DNA from: Streptomyces erythrochromogenes
GTDB taxonomy: Bacteria > Actinomycetota > Actinomycetes > Streptomycetales > Streptomycetaceae
Assembly: GCF_036170895.1 (NCBI RefSeq)
Contig: NZ_CP108036.1
Span: forward strand, 2,542,001-2,606,000
Length of the DNA stretch: 64,000 bases
Direction: 5' to 3'
This document shows positions 51,293 through 60,726 of this stretch, one piece after another. How positions within the stretch are numbered: position 1 is the first letter of the stretch; every line of letters starts with the position of its first letter. The notes under the pieces are model-generated. The model did not search any database, had not been told where the DNA came from, and saw nothing but the letters and a program-made list of their open reading frames with translations. The position numbers were made by a program, and so were the translations under genes.

Positions 51293-51542
51293 GAAACCCC
51301 TGCCCCCTGACCGTGCCTGCGCTGCGTCGCTCAATGTAGTTGGCCGCCGCCCCTCGTGGGCCCGTACCCGCACTCCGGTGCGCCGTGCCCTCCGCAGACC
51401 CTCCGCGCGTCCTTCCTATGGCCGCCGCGGACAAGGACACGCTGAGATCACTACCGAACGGAGCATGCAGGACCCCCGCTCCCGGGCCTAGCCTGCGGAC
51501 AAAGACACAAGTGCGTCCGAAAACACCCCCCAGGAGCCCTCT

Positions 51543-52889
51543 ATGACTGCTGTCCCGCAGGAGCGCAAGATCGTCACCGCGATCCCCGGCCCCAAGTCGC
51601 AGGAGCTGCAGGCCCGCCGCCTGCAGACCGTGGCCGGTGGCGTGGGGTCCGTGCTGCCCGTCTTCACGGCCCGTGCGGGTGGCGGCATCATCGAGGACGT
51701 CGACGGCAACCAGCTGATCGACTTCGGCTCCGGCATCGCCGTGACCTCGGTCGGCGCGTCCGCCGAGGCCGTCGTGCGCCGCGCCTCCGCGCAGCTCGCC
51801 GACTTCACCCACACCTGTTTCATGGTCACCCCGTACGAGGGCTACGTCGAGGTCTGCGAGGCCCTCGCCGAGCTGACCCCGGGCGACCACGCCAAGAAGT
51901 CGGCCCTGTTCAACTCCGGCGCCGAGGCCGTCGAGAACGCCGTCAAGATCGCCCGTTCGTACACCAAGCGCCAGGCCGTCGTCGTCTTCGACCACGGCTA
52001 CCACGGCCGCACGAACCTGACGATGGCGCTGACCGCGAAGAACATGCCGTACAAGCACGGCTTCGGTCCGTTCGCCCCCGAGGTCTACCGCGTCCCGGTC
52101 GCCTACGGCTACCGCTGGCCCACCGGTGCCGAGAACTGCGGCCCCGAGGCCGCCGCCCAGGCGATCGACCAGATCAGCAAGCAGATCGGCGCCGAGAACG
52201 TCGCCGCGATCATCATCGAGCCGGTCCTCGGCGAGGGCGGCTTCATCGAGCCGGCCAAGGGCTTCCTCCCGGAGATCGTGAAGTTCGCCAACAAGAACGG
52301 CATCGTCTTCGTCGCCGACGAGATCCAGTCCGGCTTCTGCCGCACCGGCCAGTGGTTCGCGTGCGAGGACGAGGGCATCGTCCCGGACCTGATCACCACC
52401 GCCAAGGGCATCGCGGGCGGTCTGCCGCTCGCCGCCGTGACCGGCCGCGCCGAGATCATGGACGCCGCCCACGCGGGCGGCCTGGGCGGCACCTACGGCG
52501 GCAACCCGGTGGCGTGCGCCGGTGCGCTCGGCTCCATCGAGACCATGAAGGAGCTCGACCTCAACGCCAAGGCGAAGAAGATCGAGTCCATCATGAAGGC
52601 CCGCCTGTCGGCCATGCAGGAGAAGTACGAGATCATCGGCGACATCCGCGGCCGCGGCGCCATGATCGCGATCGAGCTGGTCAAGGACCCGGTCTCCAAG
52701 ACCCCGTTCCCGGAGGCGGCCGGCGCGCTCGCCAAGGCCTGCCACGCCGAGGGCCTGCTCGTCCTCACCTGCGGCACCTACGGCAACGTGCTCCGCTTCC
52801 TCCCGCCGATCGTCATCGGCGAGCACCTGCTGAACGAGGGCCTGGACCTGATCGAGGCCGCGTTCGCGGCCATCGGCACGGACATCTGA
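51543..52889 (+). CDS. gabT: 4-aminobutyrate (GABA) aminotransferase
   Basis: 448 aa, ATG at 51543 with AGGAG upstream. Class III PLP aminotransferase: the cofactor Lys288 lies in TTAKGIAGGLPLAAV, the Asp-containing FVADEIQSGFCRTG loop precedes it, and NSGAEAVENAVKIARSYT binds the phosphate. It transfers the amino group of GABA to 2-oxoglutarate giving succinate semialdehyde. The surrounding dehydrogenases and polyamine operon fit a putrescine-GABA pathway. A hairpin follows the stop. Confidence 0.95.
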   Translation: MTAVPQERKIVTAIPGPKSQELQARRLQTVAGGVGSVLPVFTARAGGGIIEDVDGNQLIDFGSGIAVTSVGASAEAVVRRASAQLADFTHTCFMVTPYEGYVEVCEALAELTPGDHAKKSALFNSGAEAVENAVKIARSYTKRQAVVVFDHGYHGRTNLTMALTAKNMPYKHGFGPFAPEVYRVPVAYGYRWPTGAENCGPEAAAQAIDQISKQIGAENVAAIIIEPVLGEGGFIEPAKGFLPEIVKFANKNGIVFVADEIQSGFCRTGQWFACEDEGIVPDLITTAKGIAGGLPLAAVTGRAEIMDAAHAGGLGGTYGGNPVACAGALGSIETMKELDLNAKAKKIESIMKARLSAMQEKYEIIGDIRGRGAMIAIELVKDPVSKTPFPEAAGALAKACHAEGLLVLTCGTYGNVLRFLPPIVIGEHLLNEGLDLIEAAFAAIGTDI

Positions 52890-52935
52890 GCCCGGTCGTA
52901 CGACCGCCTGCTCGAACGCCTAGAACGTCCGAGCG

Positions 52936-52976
52936 CAGCGCACGCCCCGTGTACCGGCGGTAACGGGCGGGCGCTG
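52936..52976 (+). terminator. gabT terminator
   Basis: cagcgc/gcgctg (52936-52941 with 52971-52976) plus cccgt/acggg (52946-52950 with 52963-52967), separated by a small internal loop, 47 bp past gabT. Confidence 0.55.
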
Positions 52977-53055
52977 TGAAGAAGCTGTGGGGGGCCGATG
53001 GCGGGAGCGCGTTCCTGCTGTCGGTCCCCCTTCCGCTGCCGTACGGTTTCTGCAG

Positions 53056-53841
53056 ATGAGTGAAACAGCCCGCTCCCGGGAAACCGGGGGCGATACCGGT
53101 ACCGGGCTTCCCCAGCGCCGTACCGGGCATGCGTTCGCGCACACTCCTCACCGATCGGACGGCCGACCGCCCCAAACCCCCCGGGGCGTGCGGCAACCCG
53201 GTCCGGGCGGCCGTCCCGGAACCATCCCCCCTGTTCCGGGACGGCCGGCCACCCTTCTCGGCGAGTTCGCCGCCTCCGCGCTCTGCGCGCTCCTCTTCGC
53301 CCTGATCACCTGGCAGGTCCTGGTGCAGGGCCCGCTGCTGTCCTGGGACGCACGGCTCAGCGGCGCCCTCGTGCGCACCGTCCCCGACGCGGTCACCGAA
53401 GCCCTCTCCGACCTCGGGAACGTCCCGGTCGCACTGCCCGTGCTGCTCCTCGCCGCCGTGTACGCCGTCCGGCGCGGCAACCGCCGCGGCGCCGCGGCCG
53501 CGGTGGCGGCGATGGCCCTGGTGCCGGCCCTCGTCGTCCCGCTGAAGGAGTGGACGGCCCGCCCCGGCCCCCTGGAGCCTTGGGCCGCCGGCTATTTCCC
53601 CTCGGGTCACACCGCGACGGCCTTCGTGGCGTACGCGGGCGCGGCCCTGCTCCTGCGGCCGTACGCGGGCCGGGTGTGGCCGGCGGCCGCCGCCCTCGTG
53701 CTCACGGGGGCGACGGCCGTCGGGCTGGTGCTGCGGGGGTTCCACTGGCCGCTGGACGTGCTGGCCAGCCTGCTGATGTGTGCGCCGCTGCTGCTGGCGG
53801 TCAGGCGGTCCTGCCGTAGTACGCGTCGAAGTTCCGGCTGA
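53056..53841 (+). CDS. PAP2-family phosphatase (undecaprenyl-/phosphatidic-acid-phosphatase type)
   Basis: 261 aa from an ATG at 53056; a GTG at 52987 is an alternative, and no clear ribosome-binding site marks either. A disordered 65-residue N-terminus is followed by about five membrane helices. The PAP2 catalytic motifs are KEWTARP, PSGHT and RGFHWPLDV, which supply the phosphate-binding and His residues. It acts on lipid pyrophosphates at the outer membrane face. Its 3' end overlaps the convergent chitinase gene by 41 bp. Confidence 0.9.
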   Translation: MSETARSRETGGDTGTGLPQRRTGHAFAHTPHRSDGRPPQTPRGVRQPGPGGRPGTIPPVPGRPATLLGEFAASALCALLFALITWQVLVQGPLLSWDARLSGALVRTVPDAVTEALSDLGNVPVALPVLLLAAVYAVRRGNRRGAAAAVAAMALVPALVVPLKEWTARPGPLEPWAAGYFPSGHTATAFVAYAGAALLLRPYAGRVWPAAAALVLTGATAVGLVLRGFHWPLDVLASLLMCAPLLLAVRRSCRSTRRSSG

Positions 53842-55609
53842 ACTCCCAGCCCCCGAAGCGGTCCCAGTTGATCGACCAGGTCATCAGGCCGCGCAGGCCG
53901 GGCCAGGTGCCGTGGGTCTGGTAGGTCCCGCAGTCGGTCTTCTTCGTCAGGCAGTTCAGGGCCTTGGCCACCTCGGCCGGCGAGGTGTGGCCGTTGCCCG
54001 CGTTGGTGGTGGCGGGCAGTCCGATCGCGACCTGGTCGGGGCGCAGGGCCGGGAAGACGCGGGCGGTGTTGCCGGCGACCGGGAAGCCGGTGAGCAGCAT
54101 GTCGGTCATGGCGATGTGGAAGTCCGCGCCGCCCATGGAGTGGTACTGGTTGTCGAGGCCCATGATCGGGCCGGAGTTGTAGTCCTGGACGTGGAGCAGG
54201 GTGAGGTCGTCGCGCAGGGCGTGGATGACCGGGAGGTACGCGCCGGCGCGCGGGTCCTGGCCGCCCCAGGGGCCGGAGCCGTAGAACTGGTACCCCAGCT
54301 GGACGAAGAAGGTCTCCGGGGCCATGGTCAGGACGAAGCCGGGGCCGTAGCGGGCCTTCAGGGCCTTCACCGCGGAGATCAGGTGGACGATGCCCGGGGT
54401 GGTGGGGTTGCGGAAGTCCGTGTCGCCGGTGGCCAGGGAGAGGGAGTGGCCCTCGAAGTCGATGTCCAGGCCGTCGAGCCCGTACTCGTCGATGATCCTG
54501 GCGACGGAGGAGACGAAGGTGTCGCGGGCGGCGGTGGTGGGGAGCTGGACCTGGCCGTTCTGGCCCCCGATGGAGATCAGCACCTTCTTGCCGACGGCCT
54601 GCTTCGCCTTGACGGCCGCCTTGAACTCGGCCGGCGATTCGGCGTTCGGGCATTCCGCGACCGGGCAGAGACGGAAGCGGATGTCGCCCGAGGTCACCGA
54701 GGTCGGTTCGCCGAAGGCGAGGTTGATGACGTCCCAGGAGGCGGGCACGTCGGCCATGCGGACGTAGCCGGAGCCGTTGGCGAAGCTCGTGTGCAGGTAG
54801 CCGACGAGCGCGTGCGCGGGGAGTCCGCCGCCCCCGCCCCCGCCGCTGCCCGTCGTCACGGAGACGGGGGCGCTCTGCGGGGACTCCCCCGCCGCGTTCG
54901 CCGCGCCGACCCGGAAGGTGTAGGTGGTGGAGGCGGCGAGGCCGCTCACCGCGGCCGAGGCGGAGGCGACCGTCAGGGGCGCTGCGCCGTCCCGGTGGAC
55001 GGTGTACGAGGTGGCGCCCGCCACCGCCGTCCAGGACAGCAGGACCGAGCTGGACGAGGTCGCCGAGGCGGTCAGGCCGGTGGGGGCGGCCGGGGGCTGG
55101 GGCTGGCCGGGGCCGCCGGGGTCGGGGCCGACCAGGGTGACGTCGTCGGTGACGTGGGCGGGTTGGCCGTACCAGCCGTGGGTGTAGACGGCCACCGAGG
55201 TGGTGGACGGGCCCGTGCGGAAGGTGGTCGTCAGCTGCTTCCAGGCGCCCGGGCTCTGCGTCCAGGCCGATACGTCGGTGGTGCCGGTGCCGCTCGCGCC
55301 GAGGTAGACGTACGCGCCCTGCACCCAGGCGCCGAGCGTGTACGTGGAGTCGGGCTTGACGGTGACGGTCTGGGAGCAGCGGGCGTTGTCCTGGCCGGCC
55401 GGGGTGGCGCGGAGGGCCGAGGTGCCGCCGTGGACGGGGGTGGTGACGGCCGTGCCGCTGCCGGCCGAGCAGTTCCAGCCGTCGAGTCCGGCTTCGAAGC
55501 CGCCGTTGCGGACGAGGTCGGCGTCCGCGGCCGCGGCCGGCGGGCCCGCGGCGAGGAAGCCGGCCGCCGCGAGGGCGGCGGCCGTGAGGAGGGACCAGGC
55601 TCTGCGCAC
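53801..55609 (-). CDS. Secreted family 18 chitinase with carbohydrate-binding and fibronectin III modules
   Basis: 602 aa from a GTG at 55609 with GGAGG upstream. Signal peptide residues 1-27; a beta-sandwich carbohydrate-binding module (about 30-165, LVRNGGFEAGLDGWNC); a linker; a FnIII domain (about 172-258); a Gly-rich hinge; and the GH18 barrel (268-602). The catalytic DxxDxDxE appears as DGLDIDFE. It hydrolyses chitin outside the cell; Streptomyces uses several such enzymes to feed N-acetylglucosamine uptake. The promoter carries a DasR-type site. The 3' end overlaps the convergent phosphatase gene. Confidence 0.95.
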   Translation of the reverse strand: MRRAWSLLTAAALAAAGFLAAGPPAAAADADLVRNGGFEAGLDGWNCSAGSGTAVTTPVHGGTSALRATPAGQDNARCSQTVTVKPDSTYTLGAWVQGAYVYLGASGTGTTDVSAWTQSPGAWKQLTTTFRTGPSTTSVAVYTHGWYGQPAHVTDDVTLVGPDPGGPGQPQPPAAPTGLTASATSSSSVLLSWTAVAGATSYTVHRDGAAPLTVASASAAVSGLAASTTYTFRVGAANAAGESPQSAPVSVTTGSGGGGGGGLPAHALVGYLHTSFANGSGYVRMADVPASWDVINLAFGEPTSVTSGDIRFRLCPVAECPNAESPAEFKAAVKAKQAVGKKVLISIGGQNGQVQLPTTAARDTFVSSVARIIDEYGLDGLDIDFEGHSLSLATGDTDFRNPTTPGIVHLISAVKALKARYGPGFVLTMAPETFFVQLGYQFYGSGPWGGQDPRAGAYLPVIHALRDDLTLLHVQDYNSGPIMGLDNQYHSMGGADFHIAMTDMLLTGFPVAGNTARVFPALRPDQVAIGLPATTNAGNGHTSPAEVAKALNCLTKKTDCGTYQTHGTWPGLRGLMTWSINWDRFGGWEFSRNFDAYYGRTA

Positions 55610-55669
55610 AACTGCCTCCGGAACATGGGGGGATGGAGCCAGGCTGTCGGAACGGGAACAGCGGCGCCC

Positions 55670-55698
55670 AACATGGTCCAGACCAATCCTCTTGTCAA
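55670..55698 (-). promoter_or_regulatory. Chitinase promoter with DasR-type (dre) box
   Basis: Minus strand: -35 ttgaca (55693-55698), 17-bp spacer, -10-like catgtt (55670-55675). The palindrome tggtc-tg-gacca (55674-55685) fills the spacer and touches the -10. It matches the DasR consensus TGGTCTAGACCA at 11 of 12 positions. DasR/GlcN-6-P control of chitinase genes is known in S. coelicolor. The -35 overlaps the stop of the 55695-56159 gene. Confidence 0.82.
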
Positions 55699-56159
55699 GG
55701 GTTCCGGGCCTCCCCCACCACCACCCGTGCGGCCGCCTCGTGCATGGCGAGCTCCAGCAGGACCGGGTCCGTGAGGGTCCCCTTCCCGTCCGGGAGCACC
55801 GTCCAGCGCACTCCCCCCGTCGCCCGGCCCGGGTACGGGACCACGATCCACGCCCCGCGCCCGGCCCCCCGTACGCCCGTGCCGACCCAGTGGGAGGCGG
55901 TGCCCGGCGGCACGAAGAAGCCCAGCCGCGATGCGCCGAAGTCGGCGAGCACCGGGCCGGGCCGGCCGACGAGCGGATCCAGCACGTCGAGGGTGGCCTG
56001 CCCCAGCTCCCCCGGCAGGATCAGCACGTCCCAGAGCCGTCCCGCGGGCAGCAGGGCGACTCCGAGGGGATCGTGCTCCCATGCCCGCCGGCAGGCGTCG
56101 GGGTCCGGCGCCGCCGACACCAGCCAGTCCACCGCGGTCTTCTCCCCCGGGGTCGTCAT
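55695..56159 (-). CDS. Hypothetical protein (possible primase/polymerase-like N-terminal domain relative)
   Basis: 154 aa, ATG at 56159. Alternating strands and helices: AWEHDPLGVALLPAGRLWDVLILP, GPVLADFGASRLGFFVPPGTASHW, RGAWIVVPYPGRATGG. This pattern recalls small Streptomyces proteins annotated as bifunctional DNA primase/polymerase-like, but no metal-binding acidic pair is obvious and the similarity is from memory. No signal peptide. Its stop codon overlaps the chitinase -35. Upstream is a palindrome at 56182-56198. Confidence 0.65.
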   Translation of the reverse strand: MTTPGEKTAVDWLVSAAPDPDACRRAWEHDPLGVALLPAGRLWDVLILPGELGQATLDVLDPLVGRPGPVLADFGASRLGFFVPPGTASHWVGTGVRGAGRGAWIVVPYPGRATGGVRWTVLPDGKGTLTDPVLLELAMHEAAARVVVGEARNP

Positions 56160-56181
56160 CGCCCGGCCTCCGTTCCCTGTA

Positions 56182-56198
56182 GGTGAGGTGTCCTCACC
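56182..56198 (-). promoter_or_regulatory. Palindrome upstream of the 55695-56159 gene
   Basis: ggtgagg-tgt-cctcacc, 7-bp perfect arms, 22-39 bp before the start codon. Operator or leader hairpin. The remaining part of the 144-bp gap also holds the 12-bp palindrome gccgggcccggc (56212-56223). Confidence 0.4.
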
Positions 56199-56303
56199 CG
56201 CAGAGAGCGGGGCCGGGCCCGGCTATGACGCGGGTTCCCTTACTCCGTGGTGGTGAATCAGGTCACACGGCGACCGGGCTGCGGGCGCGGGGCGCGGGGC
56301 GGC

Positions 56304-57722
56304 TCAGCTGTCGAAGCCGAGGCCGAGCTTGTCCATCGCCTTCAGCCACAGGTTGCGGTGCCCGCCCCGGGCGTCCGCGCGGGCCAGCGACCACTTGGTG
56401 AGCGCGATCCCGGTCCAGGCGAACGGCTCGGGCGGGAACGGCATCGGCTTGGACTTCACCATCTTCAGCTGCGTGCGCTCGGTGGAGAGCCCGTCGAGCA
56501 GGTCGAGCATCACGTCCGCGCCGAAGCGGGTGGCACCCACCCCGAGGCCGGTGTAGCCGGCCGCGTACGCCACCTTGCCGGAGTGCGCCGTTCCGAAGAA
56601 GGCGGAGAAGCGCGAGCAGGTGTCGATCGCACCGCCCCACGCGTGGCTGAACTTCAGCCCCTCCAGCTGGGGGAACGCCGTGAAGAAGTGCTCGGCGAGC
56701 CGGAGGTAGGTCTCGGGGCGGTGGTCGTACTCGGAGTCGAGCTTGCCGCGGTAGGGGTAGATCGCGTCGTAGCCGCCCCACAGGATCCGGTGGTCCTTGG
56801 TGATCCGGAAGTAGTGGAACTGGTTGGCGCTGTCGCCCAGGCCCTGCCGGTTCTTCCAGCCGATCGCGGCCAGCTGCGCCTCGTCCAGCGGCTCGCTCAT
56901 CAGGGCGTAGTCGTAGACCGGGACGGTGAAGGGGCGGATCCGCCGGACCAGCGACGGGAAGATGTTGGTGCCCAGGGCGACCCGGCGGGCGAGGATCGTG
57001 CCGTAGGGGGTCTGCACGGTCATCCCGCGCCCCGCCGGGGCGAGCTTCAGGCCGCGGGTGTTCTCGTAGATGCGCACCCCGAGGTCCAGGCACGCCTGCT
57101 TGAGGCCCCAGGCCAGCTTCGCCGGGTTGAGCATGGCGACGCCGTCGCGGTCCCAGAGGCCGGCGAGGAAGGTCGGGGAGTCGACCTCGGCGCGCACGGC
57201 ATCGCGGTCGAGCCATTCGGAGCCGTCGGCCAGGCCCAGGCGGAGCGCCTCCTCGTGGAGTTCGCGCAGTTCCTCGACCTGGTGCGGTTCGGTGGCGACG
57301 TCGATCTCGCCGGTCCGCTCGAAGTCGCAGTCGATGCCGTAGCGGGCGACGGCCTCCTCGATGGCGTCGAGGTTGCGGGCGCCCAGCTCCTCCAGCTTCG
57401 CCAGCTCACCGGGCCAGCGGGCGATGCCGTTGCCCAGGCCGTGGGTGAGGGAGGCGGCGCAGAAGCCGCCGTTGCGGCCGGAGGCGGCCCAGCCCGCCTC
57501 CTTGCTCTCGATCAGTACGACGTCCCGCCCGGGGTCGCGCTCCTTGGCGAGCAGCGCGGTCCACAGGCCGCTGTAGCCGCCGCCGATCACCAGCAGGTCG
57601 CAGCGCTCGTCGGAGGTGAGCGCCGGCTGCGGGGCGGGCTTGCCGGGGTCGTCCAGCCAGTACGAGACCGGCTTCGCTTCGGAAAGGGATTTCGCAACAC
57701 TACGCATGGCGACTGGGGCCAT
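56304..57722 (-). CDS. FAD-dependent amine oxidoreductase (gamma-glutamylputrescine oxidase-like)
   Basis: 472 aa from an ATG at 57722 with GGGAG upstream. A DAO-type Rossmann N-terminus has DLLVIGGGYSGLWTALLAKE (about 42-61) and SGRNGGF. The C-terminal SGKVAYAAGYTGLGVGATRFGADVMLDLL closes the FAD site. It resembles PuuB/OrdL enzymes that oxidise glutamylated or free putrescine. Position as the last gene of the potABCD operon supports a polyamine substrate. Gamma-glutamyl-putrescine synthetase is not in the window. Confidence 0.88.
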   Translation of the reverse strand: MAPVAMRSVAKSLSEAKPVSYWLDDPGKPAPQPALTSDERCDLLVIGGGYSGLWTALLAKERDPGRDVVLIESKEAGWAASGRNGGFCAASLTHGLGNGIARWPGELAKLEELGARNLDAIEEAVARYGIDCDFERTGEIDVATEPHQVEELRELHEEALRLGLADGSEWLDRDAVRAEVDSPTFLAGLWDRDGVAMLNPAKLAWGLKQACLDLGVRIYENTRGLKLAPAGRGMTVQTPYGTILARRVALGTNIFPSLVRRIRPFTVPVYDYALMSEPLDEAQLAAIGWKNRQGLGDSANQFHYFRITKDHRILWGGYDAIYPYRGKLDSEYDHRPETYLRLAEHFFTAFPQLEGLKFSHAWGGAIDTCSRFSAFFGTAHSGKVAYAAGYTGLGVGATRFGADVMLDLLDGLSTERTQLKMVKSKPMPFPPEPFAWTGIALTKWSLARADARGGHRNLWLKAMDKLGLGFDS

Positions 57723-57747
57723 GGCTTCCAACTCCCTACGGAACTGA

Positions 57748-58554
57748 TTACTTCGGTTGTGCCTTCTTGCGGCGGTTGCCGACCATCTGGCCGGCGAGGA
57801 CCACCAGCACCGCGATGACGAACATCGCCGTGCCGATGACGTTGATCTGCACGGGCGTACCGCGCTGCGCCGATCCCCACACGAACATGGGGAAGGTGAC
57901 GGTGTTGCCCGAGTTGAAGTTGGTGATGATGAAGTCGTCGAAGGAGAGCGCGAAGGAGAGCAGCGCGCCCGCCGCGATACCGGGTGCCGCGATCGGCAGC
58001 GTGACCCGTACGAAGGTCTGCACCGGGCCGGCGTAGAGGTCCCGGGCGGCCTCCTCCAGCCGCGGGTCCATGGACAGGACGCGGGCCTTGACGGCGGCGA
58101 CGACGAAGCTGAGGCAGAACATGATGTGGGCGATCAGGATCGTCCAGAAGCCCAGCTGGATGCCCATGTTGAGGAAGAGCGCCAGCAGCGAGGCCGCCAT
58201 CACGATCTCGGGCATGGCCATGGGCAGGAAGATCAGCGAGTTGACCGCGCCGCGCGCCCGGAACCGGTAGCGCACCAGCGCGAAGGCTATCGCCGTGCCC
58301 AGGGCGGTCGCCGCGAGCGTCGACCACAGGGCGATCTGGAGCGAGAGGCCGAGGGAGCCGCACATGTCGGCGACGCCGCAGGGGTCCTTCCACGCGTCGA
58401 GCGAGAACTCCTGCCAGGCGTAGTTGAAGCGCCCGGAGGGGTTGTTGAAGGAGAAGACGGTGACGACGACGTTCGGCAGGATCATGTACGCGAGCGTGCC
58501 GAGGCCCGCGATCACGACCAGATTGCGCCGCAGCCAGGCGAGGGGAGTGCGCAT
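57748..58554 (-). CDS. potC: Spermidine/putrescine ABC transporter permease PotC
   Basis: 268 aa, ATG at 58554 sharing one base with the potB stop (TGATG). Six membrane helices are visible. The EAA-type loop (EEAARDLYAGPVQTFVRVTLPIAAPGIAAG) contacts the ATPase. It forms the inner-membrane channel with PotB. Followed 25 bp later by the FAD oxidoreductase gene. Confidence 0.94.
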   Translation of the reverse strand: MRTPLAWLRRNLVVIAGLGTLAYMILPNVVVTVFSFNNPSGRFNYAWQEFSLDAWKDPCGVADMCGSLGLSLQIALWSTLAATALGTAIAFALVRYRFRARGAVNSLIFLPMAMPEIVMAASLLALFLNMGIQLGFWTILIAHIMFCLSFVVAAVKARVLSMDPRLEEAARDLYAGPVQTFVRVTLPIAAPGIAAGALLSFALSFDDFIITNFNSGNTVTFPMFVWGSAQRGTPVQINVIGTAMFVIAVLVVLAGQMVGNRRKKAQPK

Positions 58555-59483
58555 CAGACCAGGTCCTCCGTCCCCGCTCGGCGGATGTAGATGGTGACCA
58601 TGATCAGCACGATCGCCATGAGAATGAAGGACAGCGCGGCCGCCGTCGGGTAGTCGAGGATCCGCAGGTACTGCGACTGGATGACGTTGCCGATCATCCG
58701 GGTGTCCGTGGAGCCGAGCAGCTCGGCGTTCACGTAGTCGCCGCTCGCCGGGATGAAGGTGAGCAGGGTCCCGGAGACCACGCCCGGCATGGAGAGCGGG
58801 AAGGTGACCTTCCGGAAGACCGTGGAGGGGCGGGCGTACAGGTCCCCGGCCGCCTCGTGGAGGCGGGTGTCGATGCGCTCCAGCGAGGAGTACAGCGGCA
58901 GGATCATGAAGGGGAGAAAGTTGTACGTCAGGCCGCAGACGACCGCGAGCGGCGTGGCCAGCACCCGGTCCCCCTCGGTCATGCCGAGCCAGCTGGTGAC
59001 GTCGAGGAAGCCGATCGCGTTGAGGCCGGCGACCACCGGTCCGCCGTCGGCCAGGATCGTCTTCCAGGCCAGCGTGCGGATCAGGAAGCTGGTGAAGAAC
59101 GGGGCGATGACCAGCACCAGGAGCAGGTTGCGCCAGCGGCCCGCCTTGAAGGCGATCAGGTAGGCCAGCGGGTACCCGAGCAGCAGGCACAGCGCGGTGG
59201 CGGTGCCGGCGTACAGCAGGGAGCGCAGGAACTGCGGCAGGTACTCGGTGAAGGCGTCCCAGTACGTCCGGAAGTGCCAGGTGACCTCGAAGCCCTCTTC
59301 GAGGGAGCCGGTCTGCACCGAGGTGGAGGCCTGGTAGACCATCGGCAGCACGAAGAAGACCAGCAGCCACAGGATGCCGGGGAGCAGCAGCCAGTACGGG
59401 ACCAGCCGCTTGCGCACGGACGGCTTGTGGACCGGGGGTCCGGCGGGGGCGGGCGCCTGGGGCGGCGCGGCGGTGGCGGTCAC
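58554..59483 (-). CDS. potB: Spermidine/putrescine ABC transporter permease PotB
   Basis: 309 aa from a GTG at 59483 that overlaps the potA stop (GTGA). Pro/Ala-rich 25-residue N-terminus, then six helices. EAA loop HEAAGDLYARPSTVFRKVTFPLSMPGVVSG. Partner of PotC. Confidence 0.94.
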   Translation of the reverse strand: MTATAAPPQAPAPAGPPVHKPSVRKRLVPYWLLLPGILWLLVFFVLPMVYQASTSVQTGSLEEGFEVTWHFRTYWDAFTEYLPQFLRSLLYAGTATALCLLLGYPLAYLIAFKAGRWRNLLLVLVIAPFFTSFLIRTLAWKTILADGGPVVAGLNAIGFLDVTSWLGMTEGDRVLATPLAVVCGLTYNFLPFMILPLYSSLERIDTRLHEAAGDLYARPSTVFRKVTFPLSMPGVVSGTLLTFIPASGDYVNAELLGSTDTRMIGNVIQSQYLRILDYPTAAALSFILMAIVLIMVTIYIRRAGTEDLV

Positions 59484-60628
59484 GCGCTCTCCTCGACCGT
59501 CTCGATGCCCGCGTCGATGTCCTGGTCGGCGTCGAGGCCGAAGGTGTGCTCCGGGTTCCAGTGCAGGACCACCTCGGCGCCCGGGACCAGCCGGCCGTCG
59601 CGCTCGATGTTCTGGACGTAGACCTCGAGCTCGGGGCAGACGGGGCTGTCGACGACGAACTGCGTGGAGACTCCGATGAAGGAGGAGGCGGCTATGCGGC
59701 CGGTGATCTTGTTCCGGCCCGTCGCGATGGCGTTCTCCTCCTCGGCCGGGACCAGGGACACCTTCTCCGGACGCACGCCGACCAGCAGCTTTCCGCCGGC
59801 GCGGGGGGTGGTCGAACATCGGGCGGCGGGCAGCCGCAGGGTGGTGCCGGAGGCCGAGACGACGACGTCGGATCCGGCGGACTCCACGGAGGCCTCGATG
59901 AGGTTGGAGGTGCCGAGGAAGTTGGCGACGAAGGTGGTCCGCGGGTTCTCGTAGAGCTCGGCGGGCGCGCCCAGCTGCTCGACGCGGCCGCCGTTCATCA
60001 CGGCGACCGTGTCGGCCATGGTCATGGCCTCCTCCTGGTCGTGCGTGACGTGCACGAAGGTGATGCCGACCTCGGTCTGGATCCGCTTGAGCTCCAGCTG
60101 CATCTGGCGGCGCAGCTTGAGGTCGAGGGCGCCCAGGGGCTCGTCGAGGAGCAGCACCTGCGGGTGGTTGATCAGGGCGCGGGCGACGGCGACGCGCTGC
60201 TGCTGGCCGCCGGAGAGCTGGTGCGGCTTGCGCTGGGCGAACTGGCCGAGCTGGACCAGCTCCAGCATCTCGTCGACCTGCTTCTTGACCGACTTGATGC
60301 CGCGGCGGCGCAGGCCGAAGGCGATGTTCTCGAAGATGCTCAGGTGCGGGAAGAGCGCGTAGCTCTGGAAGACCGTGTTGACCGGGCGCTTGTAGGGCGG
60401 CAGGTCGGTGACCTCGCGGTCACCGAGGTGGACCGTGCCGGTGGAGGGCTCCTCCAGTCCCGCGATCATGCGCAGGGTGGTGGTCTTGCCGCAGCCGGAG
60501 GCGCCGAGCAGGGCGAAGAAGGAGCCCTGGGGAACGGTGAGGTCCAGCGGGTGCACGGCGGTGAAGGTGCCGTAGTGCTTGCTGATCCCGGAGAGGCGGA
60601 CGTCGCCGCCTTCGGTCTTGTCAGTCAT
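59480..60628 (-). CDS. potA: Spermidine/putrescine ABC transporter ATPase PotA
   Basis: 382 aa, ATG at 60628. Walker [15 protein letters not shown] (near 42), signature [15 protein letters not shown] and Walker [12 protein letters not shown]. The C-terminal TOBE domain runs from about residue 280 ([14 protein letters not shown]). No strong Shine-Dalgarno sequence is visible. It energises uptake by PotBC. The 98-bp gap before it, after potD, has GC-rich inverted segments that could lower downstream expression relative to the binding protein. Confidence 0.95.
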   Translation of the reverse strand: MTDKTEGGDVRLSGISKHYGTFTAVHPLDLTVPQGSFFALLGASGCGKTTTLRMIAGLEEPSTGTVHLGDREVTDLPPYKRPVNTVFQSYALFPHLSIFENIAFGLRRRGIKSVKKQVDEMLELVQLGQFAQRKPHQLSGGQQQRVAVARALINHPQVLLLDEPLGALDLKLRRQMQLELKRIQTEVGITFVHVTHDQEEAMTMADTVAVMNGGRVEQLGAPAELYENPRTTFVANFLGTSNLIEASVESAGSDVVVSASGTTLRLPAARCSTTPRAGGKLLVGVRPEKVSLVPAEEENAIATGRNKITGRIAASSFIGVSTQFVVDSPVCPELEVYVQNIERDGRLVPGAEVVLHWNPEHTFGLDADQDIDAGIETVEESA

Positions 60629-60726
60629 GGAGGGGTCCCGGGGTTGGGTGGCCGAAGAGGTCAAGGGGAGAAGATCGCCGCGGGGCGGCCGCCGGTGCGG
60701 CGGGCGACGCGGCGGGCGGACACCGC

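Noticed and set aside
47379..52826. Open frame of about 5.4 kb running across PucR, the TraG-like gene and gabT
   Set aside because: It spans several real genes in another phase or antisense, has extreme Arg/Pro/Gly content, and shows no motif. Not a giant protein.
56182..56198. Iron-regulator (IdeR/DmdR) box
   Set aside because: ggtgagg-tgt-cctcacc has the wrong spacing and core for the 19-bp iron box, and the downstream gene is not iron-related.
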